Assembly: GCF_014610845.1 (NCBI RefSeq)
Contig: NZ_JABTCG010000002.1
Span: 62,001 to 126,000, forward strand
Direction of reading: 5' to 3'
DNA from: Maribacter arenosus
GTDB taxonomy: Bacteria; Bacteroidota; Bacteroidia; Flavobacteriales; Flavobacteriaceae
DNA length: 64,000 nucleotides
A program made the position numbers and the translations under genes. Positions 17,489-25,457 of the stretch are shown here, one piece after another. Position 1 is the stretch's first letter. Each line of letters begins with the position of its first letter. Below the pieces are notes generated by a model. That model did not search any database, was not told the origin of the DNA, and saw nothing but the letters and a program-made list of their open reading frames with translations.

Positions 17489-18388
17489 ATGAACGAAAGT
17501 ATACAACAGTCCTTTACCGATATCTATGACAAATTAATAGGGTGGTTGACATCATTCATCAATAGTCTACCCAATCTTCTTGTGGCCGTAATCGTAATGG
17601 TCATCGCTTATTATAGCGCCCGTATTGTTAATAAATGGACGGCACGATTAGCCTCAAAACGTATTGACCAAGACAGTATTTCAAAACTGATAGGAAGGGT
17701 TTCTGCAGTAATCGTTGTCTCCTTAGGCTTAGTTTTAGCCTTAGGCGCATTAGATTTAAGTAAGACCTTGAATACACTTTTAGCTGGTGCAGGAATCTCC
17801 GGTTTGGTCATTGGTTTAGCACTACAAGGAACTTTATCGAATCTTTTATCCGGAATCATACTCTCCTTTCGTAAGAAAATAGAAATCGGTCATTGGATTG
17901 AGACGAACGGGTATTCTGGCGAAGTAGTCGATATTAGCCTTAATAGTCTGATTTTAAAGGAGTTCGATAATAATTTAGTCATCATACCTAATAAGCTCAT
18001 CATTGAAAATCCATTGAAAAACTACTCTATTACTGAAAAAATGCGAATCGCTGTAGATTGTGGAGTAGGTTATGAGTCCGATTTGGATGAAGTAACAAAA
18101 CTCGTAAAAGAAGCTATCTCTGGAGTTTATGAACAACACGATAACACTGAAATCGAGGTATACTTTAAGGAATTCGGCGATAGTTCAATCAATTTCGTTA
18201 CCCGATTCTGGGTCGATGCCACGGCTGCCAAGAACAAGTTGGAAGCCAAGAGTATTGGTATAATGGCTATAAAGAAAAAATTTAAAGCGAACAACATCAA
18301 TATCCCATTCCCCATACGTTCCCTCGAATTTAATAGCAACTTGAATCTTAAAAACATCAACGCTGATAAACGCCTGTTACAGAACTAA
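17489..18388 (+). CDS. MscS-family small-conductance mechanosensitive channel
   Basis: A 299-residue channel subunit. Three membrane helices (about 25-45, 66-86 and 92-125) end in the pore-lining Gly/Ala-rich TM3 (GAGISGLVIGLALQGTLSNLLSG). The cytoplasmic beta domain follows (IEIGHWIETNGYSGEVVDIS, then VIIPNKLIIENPLKNYS) and then the alpha/beta domain. It opens under membrane tension to release solutes during hypo-osmotic shock. Length equals the E. coli MscS core. The small secreted protein gene follows 52 bp downstream, probably in the same transcript. Confidence 0.93.
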   Translation: MNESIQQSFTDIYDKLIGWLTSFINSLPNLLVAVIVMVIAYYSARIVNKWTARLASKRIDQDSISKLIGRVSAVIVVSLGLVLALGALDLSKTLNTLLAGAGISGLVIGLALQGTLSNLLSGIILSFRKKIEIGHWIETNGYSGEVVDISLNSLILKEFDNNLVIIPNKLIIENPLKNYSITEKMRIAVDCGVGYESDLDEVTKLVKEAISGVYEQHDNTEIEVYFKEFGDSSINFVTRFWVDATAAKNKLEAKSIGIMAIKKKFKANNINIPFPIRSLEFNSNLNLKNINADKRLLQN

Positions 18389-18440
18389 AACTATAGTAAG
18401 CCATTCACGATAATTTTAAAAAACTTATATAATTCTAAAA

Positions 18441-18923
18441 ATGAAAAAAATGAAAAATCTAAAACTCATTACAAGTATTCTATTACTATTTGTCTCAACG
18501 TACGTCCAGGCGCAAAACGAACCGACGGGTGTCATGAACGCCACAACTACGAATACGTTCAATTACATGAAAGATGGAGTAAAATTACCCTATACGGTAA
18601 AGGTTCAAGAGAGCCGCGCCTATAACGCCAAATTTAAGGCTGAAGATATGGACAAAATGGATCAAGACAGAGTAAGCACCCCCACTAAAGTGGCAAAGCT
18701 AATTACCATAATAGACACTGCCAATCCTGCCAACAATACGGTTATATTCTTAAAATATGAGAAACAAGCAGCTGATACATTTACATTAGATTCCACAGAT
18801 AATGGTATTGTCGTAAATGTAGATGGCAAAATCATGGAGTATATCATAGGCAAAGGAGTCTATTTTGCAAGTACGGCCGACAAGGATTTTTTTAGTTTAG
18901 ACGAGTTCGACATGGCCAACTAA
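18441..18923 (+). CDS. Secreted hypothetical protein
   Basis: A 160-residue protein with a type I signal peptide (cleavage expected after VQAQ, about residue 25). The mature part is small and polar: a repeated Thr/Asn-rich start (NATTTNTFNYM), a VKVQESRAYNAKF region, and a beta-strand-rich end with IVVNVDGKIMEYIIGKG. No family recognised. Conserved-looking and well expressed in style (a strong terminator follows 27 bp after the stop). An internal ATG at codon 4 is an alternative start. Likely periplasmic. Confidence 0.7.
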   Translation: MKKMKNLKLITSILLLFVSTYVQAQNEPTGVMNATTTNTFNYMKDGVKLPYTVKVQESRAYNAKFKAEDMDKMDQDRVSTPTKVAKLITIIDTANPANNTVIFLKYEKQAADTFTLDSTDNGIVVNVDGKIMEYIIGKGVYFASTADKDFFSLDEFDMAN

Positions 18924-18950
18924 ACCATCTAGATTTCGTTATTTAATGTG

Positions 18951-18973
18951 AACCCCTAGCAATAGGGGTTTTT
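18951..18973 (+). terminator. Intrinsic terminator
   Basis: AACCCCTA and TAGGGGTT pair over a GCAA tetraloop and are followed by a run of T. It closes the dps-mscS-secreted protein stretch. Confidence 0.85.
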
Positions 18974-19140
18974 CTTTAACTTGCTCAAAACCGGAAATCA
19001 TCCATATTTTTCATATAATTGCTTTGTTGAAATATTAACCGATTGACTCTATTTAAATCGTTAGTCTCATTTTGTTAAATTTATATGCAATTCAAAATGT
19101 CTTTGAAGGGTGAAAATTAATCTATAGGTGGTAACTCCGT

Positions 19141-20175
19141 ATGACTGAAATAGTAATCGATGCTAAAAATACAGAAGGAACCGTAAAACAGCTTCGTGTT
19201 GCCCTTAGGGGTACCATAGAAGAACGATGGGGCGAACATACCTTAACCATGGACAATGATTTGGCGAAAGGTACTATTCGCTTTATCACCTTCGATTGGG
19301 GCGTAAGTCTTTTGGAATATGACATTACTTTTTTTGATGATATCTGTCTAGTAATGGATGCATCAGAATTCAACCCTATACATTTTACATATTGTCTTGA
19401 AGGGCATTGTGGCCACCGATTTGGTTATCAACCGGAAGATGACATCAAAACGTTGGAGCAGTTTCAATCTGTAATAATTACCAGTCGTGATGGCGGCTAC
19501 AATCATGCCTACTTTCCTGCAAATAAGAAATTGGAAATTAATGTGATTCAGATAACTAGAAAACACTTCTTAAAAAAACGTTTGAATAATTTAGATGCGC
19601 TGAACAAAAAACTATATGAGGTTTTCTTAGATACAGACCATAACAAAGAATTTGCGTTTTTCGGTGCATACAATTTGAAATTGGCCAACAAAATAGGGGC
19701 ACTAAGGAAAATAAGAACAAAAGGGATGATACGTTTGATGTCGATCGAGGGTATGGTCTATGAAATATTATCGCTGCATATTCTTCAGCACGACAAAACG
19801 ATTAAAGATAAATCCCCTAATACCAGCCTACTTCATTCAGAGTTAAGAATCGTTCGTAAATTAGCCAAGAATATAATCAAGGACGTGTCCAAAGAGTACT
19901 CATTGGAAGGATTGGCCTTAGAATCAGGCCTTTCACAAGCAAAACTCCAAGAAGGGTTTAAGTCACTGTACGCGAGGACAGTCACGGAGTACATAAGACA
20001 TTCCAGACTAGAAGCGGCCCGTGACCTTATTCGAACCACCGATTTAAATATCTCCCAGATTGTTTACTCCATAGGTTTCAGCAGTCGTAGTTATTTTTCA
20101 AAGATCTTTAAGAACAAATACGGTATCAGCCCAAGTGAGTTTCAAAACAATGCTTTGGTCACTGTAAAGGCATAA
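19141..20175 (+). CDS. AraC-family transcriptional regulator
   Basis: A 344-residue regulator. The last 100 residues form an AraC/XylS DNA-binding domain with two helix-turn-helix units: LEGLALESGLSQAKLQEGFK, and later LNISQIVYSIGFSSRSYFSKIFKNKYGISPSEF. The N-terminal 230 residues are an uncharacterised sensor or dimer region with HFTYCLEGHCGHRF and a stretch like those in pyochelin-regulator-type (PchR) proteins. The effector is unknown. Ends in a perfect bidirectional terminator. The gene stands alone, so targets cannot be inferred from an operon. Confidence 0.88.
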   Translation: MTEIVIDAKNTEGTVKQLRVALRGTIEERWGEHTLTMDNDLAKGTIRFITFDWGVSLLEYDITFFDDICLVMDASEFNPIHFTYCLEGHCGHRFGYQPEDDIKTLEQFQSVIITSRDGGYNHAYFPANKKLEINVIQITRKHFLKKRLNNLDALNKKLYEVFLDTDHNKEFAFFGAYNLKLANKIGALRKIRTKGMIRLMSIEGMVYEILSLHILQHDKTIKDKSPNTSLLHSELRIVRKLAKNIIKDVSKEYSLEGLALESGLSQAKLQEGFKSLYARTVTEYIRHSRLEAARDLIRTTDLNISQIVYSIGFSSRSYFSKIFKNKYGISPSEFQNNALVTVKA

Positions 20176-20209
20176 AAAAGGATACTTCTTTAAAGAAGTA
20201 TCCTTTTTT
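20174..20209. terminator. Bidirectional intrinsic terminator
   Basis: A perfect 36-bp inverted repeat, AAAAAAGGATACTTCTTT followed by its exact complement, with A and T runs at either end. It separates the AraC gene from the convergent YtxH operon and serves both. Confidence 0.9.
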
Positions 20210-20234
20210 CCCTGTTGGTCAATTATTTGATCTA

Positions 20235-20435
20235 CTAACGCAGTACTTTTCGAATCAAATAGATAATCCCATATTTTTTTACTTCGGACAAAGCTGTATC
20301 TATCCAGCTGTAAGGGTGCAAATCTTGTTTGACCTTTTGATTCAGACCTTTCATTTCCTCCCAGGCGATTTGCCTTTCAAGGTTCAGTCTCTTGAGGTCT
20401 AAATTAATTTCATTAAGATCTTTATATGTACTCAT
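20235..20435 (-). CDS. DUF6327-like small protein
   Basis: A 66-residue charged protein (NEINLDLKRLNLERQIAWEEMKGL) with a C-terminal basic helix (YGIIYLIRKVLR). It is the last gene of the YtxH-holin-like operon; the start codon lies directly after the stop of the preceding gene. In flavobacteria this trio is regularly found together, and the third member is often labelled DUF6327. Function unknown; probably membrane-associated through the last helix. Confidence 0.6.
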   Translation of the reverse strand: MSTYKDLNEINLDLKRLNLERQIAWEEMKGLNQKVKQDLHPYSWIDTALSEVKKYGIIYLIRKVLR

Positions 20436-20783
20436 TTAATCAAAAAATTGTTTTCCTAATTTCTTTATAACTAGCGAATCTATTGCCGATCTGAACTTAT
20501 AAATCAGCCCTCCTATCAATAGTAATAGTACCCCGATAAGGAGACACGCAAGTATCATGTTCCCAACTAGTTGGCCTAAAGCAAGTGTTCCACTCACCGC
20601 GAAAAACATTAAACCCAAGAACAGGAAACCGCCAATCAAGACTGTTTTACAAAACATGCCAGAACTCGTCACAAGTTGTTGAAAAACTTTGAGTTTGTAA
20701 TACTCTAACGTCTTTTTGGAATAATACTCGCCCAGATCAAGGGCTTTGTCGGAAGTTTGGTTTAAAGATTCGAAAATGCCCAT
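20436..20783 (-). CDS. Holin-X-like small integral membrane protein
   Basis: A 115-residue protein with an amphipathic N-terminal part and two adjacent membrane helices (about 42-65 and 70-92) separated by a short QLVG-type turn, in the style of the phage-holin-superfamily-6/holin-X family. Despite the name it is chromosomal and unrelated to lysis here. Its start overlaps the stop of the YtxH gene by one base, indicating translational coupling. Expected to act with YtxH at the inner membrane under stress. Confidence 0.7.
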   Translation of the reverse strand: MGIFESLNQTSDKALDLGEYYSKKTLEYYKLKVFQQLVTSSGMFCKTVLIGGFLFLGLMFFAVSGTLALGQLVGNMILACLLIGVLLLLIGGLIYKFRSAIDSLVIKKLGKQFFD

Positions 20784-21115
20784 TACGATGTTTTCTGTAA
20801 TTTTTTATTCTTATTCTTTAACTCTGCAAGTTTGCGCTCTAATGTGGTGATAACATCCTCGGTTTTATAACTTACGTCAGAGACTATACCTTCCATTCGT
20901 GTTTCGAGAGTCTCGGATTCGGATGAGATTTTTGAAACTACTCTATCTTTTAGGTCCATGGCATTGTTAGTTATCGCTTCTTTTGAGGCAGCCGCTTGAT
21001 CCGCTATTTTTCTTCGGGTTACTTCGCCCTTATCCGGGGCGAATAAGACTCCCAAGGCCGCTCCGATGGCAGATCCCGCGATGATTGCTAGTAATGTATT
21101 TCCTGTATTGTTCAT
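20783..21115 (-). CDS. YtxH-domain protein
   Basis: A 110-residue protein with an N-terminal glycine-zipper membrane helix (LLAIIAGSAIGAALGVLFAPDKG), the YtxH hallmark, followed by a coiled helix rich in Lys and Glu. YtxH proteins are general-stress genes in Bacillus and are common in Bacteroidota; their molecular role is unknown. It is the first gene of a three-gene operon with one-base overlaps or abutments. The promoter must lie in the 21116-21200 region. Confidence 0.8.
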   Translation of the reverse strand: MNNTGNTLLAIIAGSAIGAALGVLFAPDKGEVTRRKIADQAAASKEAITNNAMDLKDRVVSKISSESETLETRMEGIVSDVSYKTEDVITTLERKLAELKNKNKKLQKTS

Positions 21116-21383
21116 AATATCATGTTTTAAGTTTTATAGCGGCTCTCGCTATTTGTTGGTACAAAGATGATGATTAATTTGAGCTTGGTTTTGCTCAAAT
21201 AATAAAAAGGTTAACGTTAATGCAAGTATCGTATAAATTCAACTTCGATAAACCACAAAGTAAATTGGCTAGATGCCAATCCCTTGACCGACAGGCCTCT
21301 ATTTAGAACTATTGAAGGAATGACTATTTCGTCGCAACACCCAAACAAAAAAGCCCCTCGATCAAGAGAAGCTTTTTAGAATG
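21116..21383. other. Upstream region of the YtxH operon and start of the repeat array
   Basis: No gene seen. Near the right end, AAAAAAGCCCCTCGATCAAGAGAAGCTTTTT (about 21346-21377) is terminator-like and marks the leftmost end of the tRNA-tail repeat array. Confidence 0.4.
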
Positions 21384-21540
21384 TACGGGCGGGGAGGCTC
21401 CCTTCGACTCCGCTCAGGACAAGCTTCTCGTCTCTCACCAACTGAATTAAAGTTTGTCCAATAAAAAAAGCCCATTTGTGTTACCCATGTGTTACCCAGA
21501 ACTAAAAAAGCCGACTCCTAAAAGTCGGCTTTCCCCTTTG
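21384..21540 (-). repeat. Diverged copy of the tRNA-tail repeat
   Basis: It begins with TACGGGCGGGGAGGCTC, which is almost the 3' end of the neighbouring tRNA-Leu, followed by the CTTCGACTCCGCTCAGG core and a terminator-like hairpin (21504-21533, GCCGAC/GTCGGC). Compared with the two perfect copies downstream it is 42 bp longer and contains an 11-bp direct repeat, TGTGTTACCCA twice (21477-21498). Confidence 0.7.
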
Positions 21541-21770
21541 TACGGGCGGAGAGACTCCCTTCGACTTCGCTCAGGACAGGCTTCTCGTCTCTCGCAAGTT
21601 GGTTCAAAAATATTCCAATAAAAAAGCCTCCCATTTTTGAGAAGCTTTTTCAATGTACGGGCGGAGAGACTCCCTTCGACTTCGCTCAGGACAGGCTTCT
21701 CGTCTCTCGCAAGTTGGTTCAAAAATATTCCAATAAAAAAGCCTCCCATTTTTGAGAAGCTTTTTCAATG
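21541..21770 (-). repeat. Two perfect 115-bp tandem repeats carrying a tRNA-Leu 3' end
   Basis: Units 21541-21655 and 21656-21770 are identical in all 115 positions by eye. Each starts with TACGGGCGGAGAGACTC, a one-mismatch copy of the last 17 bases of the adjacent tRNA-Leu. It continues with the dispersed-repeat core CTTCGACTTCGCTCAGGACAGG and ends in the terminator-like AAAAAAGCCTCCC...GAAGCTTTTT. The second unit abuts the tRNA 3' end. Confidence 0.85.
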
Positions 21771-21852
21771 TACGGGCGGGGAGACTCGAACTCCCACACC
21801 TTGCGGCACTAGATCCTAAGTCTAGCGTGTCTACCAATTCCACCACGCCCGC
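21771..21852 (-). tRNA. tRNA-Leu (anticodon UAG)
   Basis: Read on the minus strand, the sequence folds into a class II tRNA with acceptor GCGGGCG paired to CGCCCGT and a G-T first pair. The D arm carries GGTAGAC, the anticodon stem is CTAGA/TCTAG around loop CTTAGGA (anticodon TAG), and there is a short variable arm and a T arm GGGAGTTCGAGTCTCCC. The discriminator is A and CCA is not encoded. Directly downstream (lower coordinates) lies a repeat array built from its own 3' end. Confidence 0.95.
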
Positions 21853-21896
21853 ATGATTTGTTCGAAAATCATTTGCGATTATCGGGATGCAAATAT

Positions 21897-21965
21897 AAAG
21901 CAAATTTTCAATTTTAGATACACTCTCTTTAAAAAGTTCTTTTCGTAAATTTGAACCTACTTCAA
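21897..21965 (+). promoter_or_regulatory. deoC promoter segment, duplicated upstream of the M20 peptidase
   Basis: This 69-bp segment recurs at 22831-22899 with 4 mismatches. It contains TAAATTTG (21946-21953), a fit to the Bacteroidota -7 box TAnnTTTG, 31 bp before the deoC start codon. Confidence 0.65.
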
Positions 21966-21983
21966 TGCCATAAAATACCTAAT

Positions 21984-22694
21984 ATGTTAAAAGAATTAGC
22001 CAAGATGATCGATCATTCCATTTTACATCCTATGTACGGTCAAGAAGATTTGGAAAGGGAGTGTGCAGTGGCAAAAAAGTATGGGGTAGCCTCAGTGTGT
22101 GTAAAACCGTACATGGTTGAAGATGCCAAGTCTCTTCTGAAAGACAGTAATGTAAAAATAGGTAGCGTCATAGGGTTCCCGTCTGGTAATTCTACCATAG
22201 ACACCAAGGTTTTTGAGACCATTTTGGCCTGTAAAACAGGCGCTGAAGAAATTGATATGGTCATCAATATCGGAAAGGCATTGGATGGTAATTGGGAATA
22301 CATCACTGCTGAGATTAAGGCGGTAACCGATGCCGCCCATTCGAATGGCGCTGTAATCAAGGTCATTTTTGAAACCGATTATATTGGGGAAAAGGAGCAT
22401 ATTGTCAAGCTTTGCGAAATATGCACCCAGACTGGGGTTGAGTATGTAAAGACCTCAACAGGTTTCGGATTTGTAAAGAATAATGAGGGCACATATTCTT
22501 ATACTGGGGCTACCATCCCCCATTTAACCTTGATGAAAAATTCCATAGGGCCAAAAGTCAAAATCAAGGCGGCGGGCGGGGTTCGTACCTTGGACCAACT
22601 ATTGGCAGTTCGCGAGGCGGGTTGTTCGCGTTGTGGTGCGACTGCAACAACGACCATATTGGAAGAGGCCAAAGAACGTTGGCCAACCAATTGA
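21984..22694 (+). CDS. deoC: Deoxyribose-phosphate aldolase
   Basis: A 236-residue class I aldolase that cleaves 2-deoxyribose-5-phosphate to glyceraldehyde-3-phosphate and acetaldehyde in deoxynucleoside catabolism. The Schiff-base lysine is Lys156 in YVKTSTGFG, and the phosphate-binding KAAGGVRT motif follows. IDHSILHP at the N-terminus is also typical. The ATG at 21984 (MLKELAKM) is preferred over an ATG 11 codons upstream, because the upstream residues overlap the promoter. Stands alone, with its promoter segment duplicated in front of the next gene. Confidence 0.95.
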   Translation: MLKELAKMIDHSILHPMYGQEDLERECAVAKKYGVASVCVKPYMVEDAKSLLKDSNVKIGSVIGFPSGNSTIDTKVFETILACKTGAEEIDMVINIGKALDGNWEYITAEIKAVTDAAHSNGAVIKVIFETDYIGEKEHIVKLCEICTQTGVEYVKTSTGFGFVKNNEGTYSYTGATIPHLTLMKNSIGPKVKIKAAGGVRTLDQLLAVREAGCSRCGATATTTILEEAKERWPTN

Positions 22695-22830
22695 ATAAAA
22701 AAAACTTAGACTTCCTTTGTGTAAAGGATGTGAAGAACTGAATAAGTTTCCCATTCCCTTCAAATGGTTTCTTGACTTCCTAGCTTTTATTACAGCCACA
22801 AATTGAAATGAATAGCAGAATTACTAAAAG

Positions 22831-22899
22831 AAAGCAAAAATTCAATTTTAGATACACTCTCTTTAAAAAGTTCTTTTCGTAAATTTGAACAGACTTCAA
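22831..22899 (+). promoter_or_regulatory. Second copy of the 69-bp promoter segment
   Basis: Nearly identical to 21897-21965, again with TAAATTTG (22880-22887), here 23 bp before the M20 peptidase start. Confidence 0.65.
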
Positions 22900-22909
22900 A
22901 GATAAATTC

Positions 22910-24301
22910 ATGCAAACAAGCTCAGATTACGTAGCCCAACACAAAGACCGATTTTTAAGCGAACTCATTGAACTTCTTAAGATACCATCTATCAGCGCAG
23001 ATTCGGCTTTTTCACAAGATGTCATCAATACGGCCGAAATGGTAGAAAAAGCATTGAAAGAGGCTGGATGTGATAGCGTTGAAATCTGTGAAACCGAAGG
23101 TTATCCCATAGTGTATGGTGAAAAAATAATCAATCCTGATTTACCCACGGTGCTGGTCTATGGCCATTATGATGTACAACCACCCGATCCCCTAGAGTTG
23201 TGGGACTCCCCTCCTTTTGAGCCTATTATCAAGGAAACGGAAGAACATCCCGAAGGAGCTATTTTTGCACGGGGGGCCAGTGATGATAAAGGCCAGATGT
23301 ACATGCATGTGAAGGCATTGGAGTTTATGGTGAATACGGACCAATTGCCTTGCAACGTTAAATTTATGATCGAGGGGGAAGAAGAAGTAGGCAGTGTAAA
23401 TATTGCAACTTTTGTCGCTAACAATAAAGAGAAATTAAAAAATGATGTAATTCTGATATCCGATACCGGAATGATCAGCAAGGATTACCCTTCAATTACG
23501 ACTGGACTAAGAGGCTTGAGTTATGTTGAAGTTGAGGTAACCGGTCCGAATCGTGATCTGCACTCTGGACTCTATGGAGGAGCCGTTGCCAATCCTATAA
23601 ATATTTTGTCAAAAATGATCGCCTCTTTGCATGATGAAAACAACCATATTACCATTCCTGGATTTTATGACAAGGTAGCGGAGTTGACGCCCAATGAGCG
23701 GGCTGAAATGGCCAAGGCACCCTTTAATCTTGAAGCCTATCAAAATGCCCTAAAAATTGAAAGTGTATATGGGGAAAAAGGGTATACCACCAATGAACGC
23801 AATTCTATTCGACCAACCTTGGATGTCAACGGAATTTGGGGCGGCTATACAGGTGAAGGTGCCAAAACCGTAATTCCGAGTAAGGCATATGCTAAAATAT
23901 CAATGCGTTTGGTACCCCATCAAGATTGGAAAGAGATAACGGAACTTTTCACTTCCCATTTTGAAAATATAGCCCCCAAAGGGGTAAAAGTAAAAGTAAC
24001 CCCACATCATGGTGGTCAAGGGTATGTCACCCCGATAGATACTATCGCCTATAAAGCTGCGGCCAAAGCCTATGAGACGACTTTCGGCAAGACCCCAATT
24101 CCACAACGAAGTGGTGGCAGCATCCCTATTGTTTCACTTTTCGAGAAAGAACTGGGTAGCAAAACCATATTAATGGGTTTTGGCTTGGATAGCAATGCCA
24201 TTCATTCTCCCAATGAACATTTTGGTCTCTGGTTCTATTACAAAGGCATAGAGACCATTCCATATTTTTATAAATACTTTACGGAAATGAGCGTGAAGTA
24301 A
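22910..24301 (+). CDS. M20-family dipeptidase (CNDP/ArgE-like metallopeptidase)
   Basis: A 463-residue zinc peptidase. Metal-site motifs are in order: GHYDVQPP (first His and catalytic Asp), GASDDKGQ (bridging Asp), EGEEEVGS (catalytic and ligand Glu), SDTG and the late His in NAIHSPNE. The lid domain (about residues 205-370) begins with GLRGLSYVEVEV and contains RDLHSGLYGG. Family members hydrolyse dipeptides and acylated amino acids in the cytoplasm. Normal length. Driven by a promoter segment copied from deoC. Substrate not predictable. Confidence 0.93.
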   Translation: MQTSSDYVAQHKDRFLSELIELLKIPSISADSAFSQDVINTAEMVEKALKEAGCDSVEICETEGYPIVYGEKIINPDLPTVLVYGHYDVQPPDPLELWDSPPFEPIIKETEEHPEGAIFARGASDDKGQMYMHVKALEFMVNTDQLPCNVKFMIEGEEEVGSVNIATFVANNKEKLKNDVILISDTGMISKDYPSITTGLRGLSYVEVEVTGPNRDLHSGLYGGAVANPINILSKMIASLHDENNHITIPGFYDKVAELTPNERAEMAKAPFNLEAYQNALKIESVYGEKGYTTNERNSIRPTLDVNGIWGGYTGEGAKTVIPSKAYAKISMRLVPHQDWKEITELFTSHFENIAPKGVKVKVTPHHGGQGYVTPIDTIAYKAAAKAYETTFGKTPIPQRSGGSIPIVSLFEKELGSKTILMGFGLDSNAIHSPNEHFGLWFYYKGIETIPYFYKYFTEMSVK

Positions 24302-24367
24302 GAAACTTGAACACCATGTATTGGCATTAAGACCGTTTGGTCTAAAGAGAATGGCAACTAACAAAAA

Positions 24368-24946
24368 TTAGATTTTCTTCACGTACTTTGTGATGATCAC
24401 TATTTGTTGTGACCCAACTTTTCCTTCTATATATTCACCATTTTCCCTATCCAAAGAAATTCGACGTACCCGTGTCCCTTGCTTGGCCACCATACTGGTG
24501 CCCTTCACCTTCAGGTCTTTGATAAGTACTACATTATCCCCATTTTCTAAAATTACCCCGTTAACATCACGATGGATTATTTGCTCTTCTTCGGCAACAC
24601 CTTCCCCTGTTGCCTTGGCCCATGTTAATAACGCATCGTCTAAATACATCATATCCAATAAAGCTTGTGGCCATCCCTCGGATTTCAATCGTGAAAGCAT
24701 TCGCCAAGCCACTACTTGAACCGCATGGTGTTCGCTCCACATACTATCATTCAAACAACGCCAATGATTGGAATCGGTCATTTCCGGATTTTCGATTTGC
24801 CCGATGCATATTTCGCATCCAAGTAAACTACCATCAACACCACCATTCGAAACAGGGGGTACTTCATATATTTTCAAATTTTCCGTTGCTCCGCACAATT
24901 CACATTTTGAACCGCTTCGAGATTGTAGATCTTGCAATAAACCCAT
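24368..24946 (-). CDS. PhnA/YjdM-family zinc-ribbon protein
   Basis: A 192-residue protein with an N-terminal zinc ribbon (C15-x2-C18 and C44-x2-C47), a middle helical part (SEHHAVQVVAWRML) and a C-terminal SH3-like beta barrel (GDNVVLIKDLKVKGTS). This is the PhnA-domain protein of Bacteroidota. Although named after phosphonate genes, YjdM/PhnA has no proven role in phosphonate breakdown. Cytoplasmic and monocistronic. It converges with the M20 peptidase gene. Confidence 0.88.
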   Translation of the reverse strand: MGLLQDLQSRSGSKCELCGATENLKIYEVPPVSNGGVDGSLLGCEICIGQIENPEMTDSNHWRCLNDSMWSEHHAVQVVAWRMLSRLKSEGWPQALLDMMYLDDALLTWAKATGEGVAEEEQIIHRDVNGVILENGDNVVLIKDLKVKGTSMVAKQGTRVRRISLDRENGEYIEGKVGSQQIVIITKYVKKI

Positions 24947-25024
24947 ATATAATTTTAATTAAGGCGTAAAACTACATTAAATAATATTTCCAGACAGAAA
25001 CGTACGTTAAGACAAAAACATTGC

Positions 25025-25066
25025 TCTACATTTGTAGAATACAAATTTTTATTCTATGTTTGTAGA
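25025..25066 (+). promoter_or_regulatory. Two BlaI-type operators overlapping the promoter
   Basis: TCTACATTTGTAGA (25025-25038, perfect 6-2-6 palindrome) and TCTATGTTTGTAGA (25053-25066, one mismatch) are 28 bp apart. The second contains TATGTTTG, a perfect -7 box TAnnTTTG. The first holds a TTG 20 bp upstream of it, a fit for the -33 element. TACA..TGTA is the BlaI/MecI core. Binding would block both promoter elements of the blaI-type gene that starts 24 bp later. Confidence 0.75.
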
Positions 25067-25089
25067 AGTAATTTCAATAAACAGGGAAT

Positions 25090-25455
25090 ATGCAGCTGTC
25101 AAAATCCGAAGAGGAACTTATGAATATCCTATGGAAGCAACAAAAAGCTTTCCTGAAAGATCTTTTGGATGCTTATCCAGAACCGAGGCCAGCCCCCACT
25201 ACCATAGCTACCTTGTTAAAACGAATGACCGATAAGGGTTTCGTGGCCTATAAAAGTTCGGGTCGCTCAAGGGAATACTATCCAACAGTAAAGAAAAAAG
25301 ACTATTTCTCAAAACATGTAAACGGACTGATAAAAAACTTCTTTAACGACAGTGCCTCACAATTTGCTTCATTTTTTACGCAAGAGGCAGATCTGAGTAA
25401 AACAGAATTGGAGGATCTGAAAAAACTCATAGACCAAGAACTTAAAAAGAAATAA
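25090..25455 (+). CDS. BlaI/MecI/CopY-family repressor
   Basis: A 121-residue winged-helix repressor: QLSKSEEELMNILWK at the start, recognition helix PTTIATLLKRMTDKGFV, wing SGRSREYYPTV and a C-terminal dimerisation helix containing the region where BlaR1 partners cleave. It binds TACA-TGTA operators as a dimer and is inactivated by proteolysis. The stop codon is followed after 2 bp by the M56 peptidase start, so the pair is co-translated. Two operators sit in front of it, implying autoregulation. Confidence 0.93.
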   Translation: MQLSKSEEELMNILWKQQKAFLKDLLDAYPEPRPAPTTIATLLKRMTDKGFVAYKSSGRSREYYPTVKKKDYFSKHVNGLIKNFFNDSASQFASFFTQEADLSKTELEDLKKLIDQELKKK

Positions 25456-25457
25456 GC

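Noticed and set aside
20436-20783. Holin-like gene considered as prophage evidence
   Set aside because: It belongs to the common YtxH-holin-like-DUF6327 chromosomal trio; no other phage gene is near.
21492-21903. Minus-strand frames through the repeats giving peptides with RREACPERSRRESLRP-like text
   Set aside because: The text comes from translating the tRNA-tail repeat and the tRNA itself. Such repeat-derived peptides are known annotation artefacts in flavobacterial genomes.
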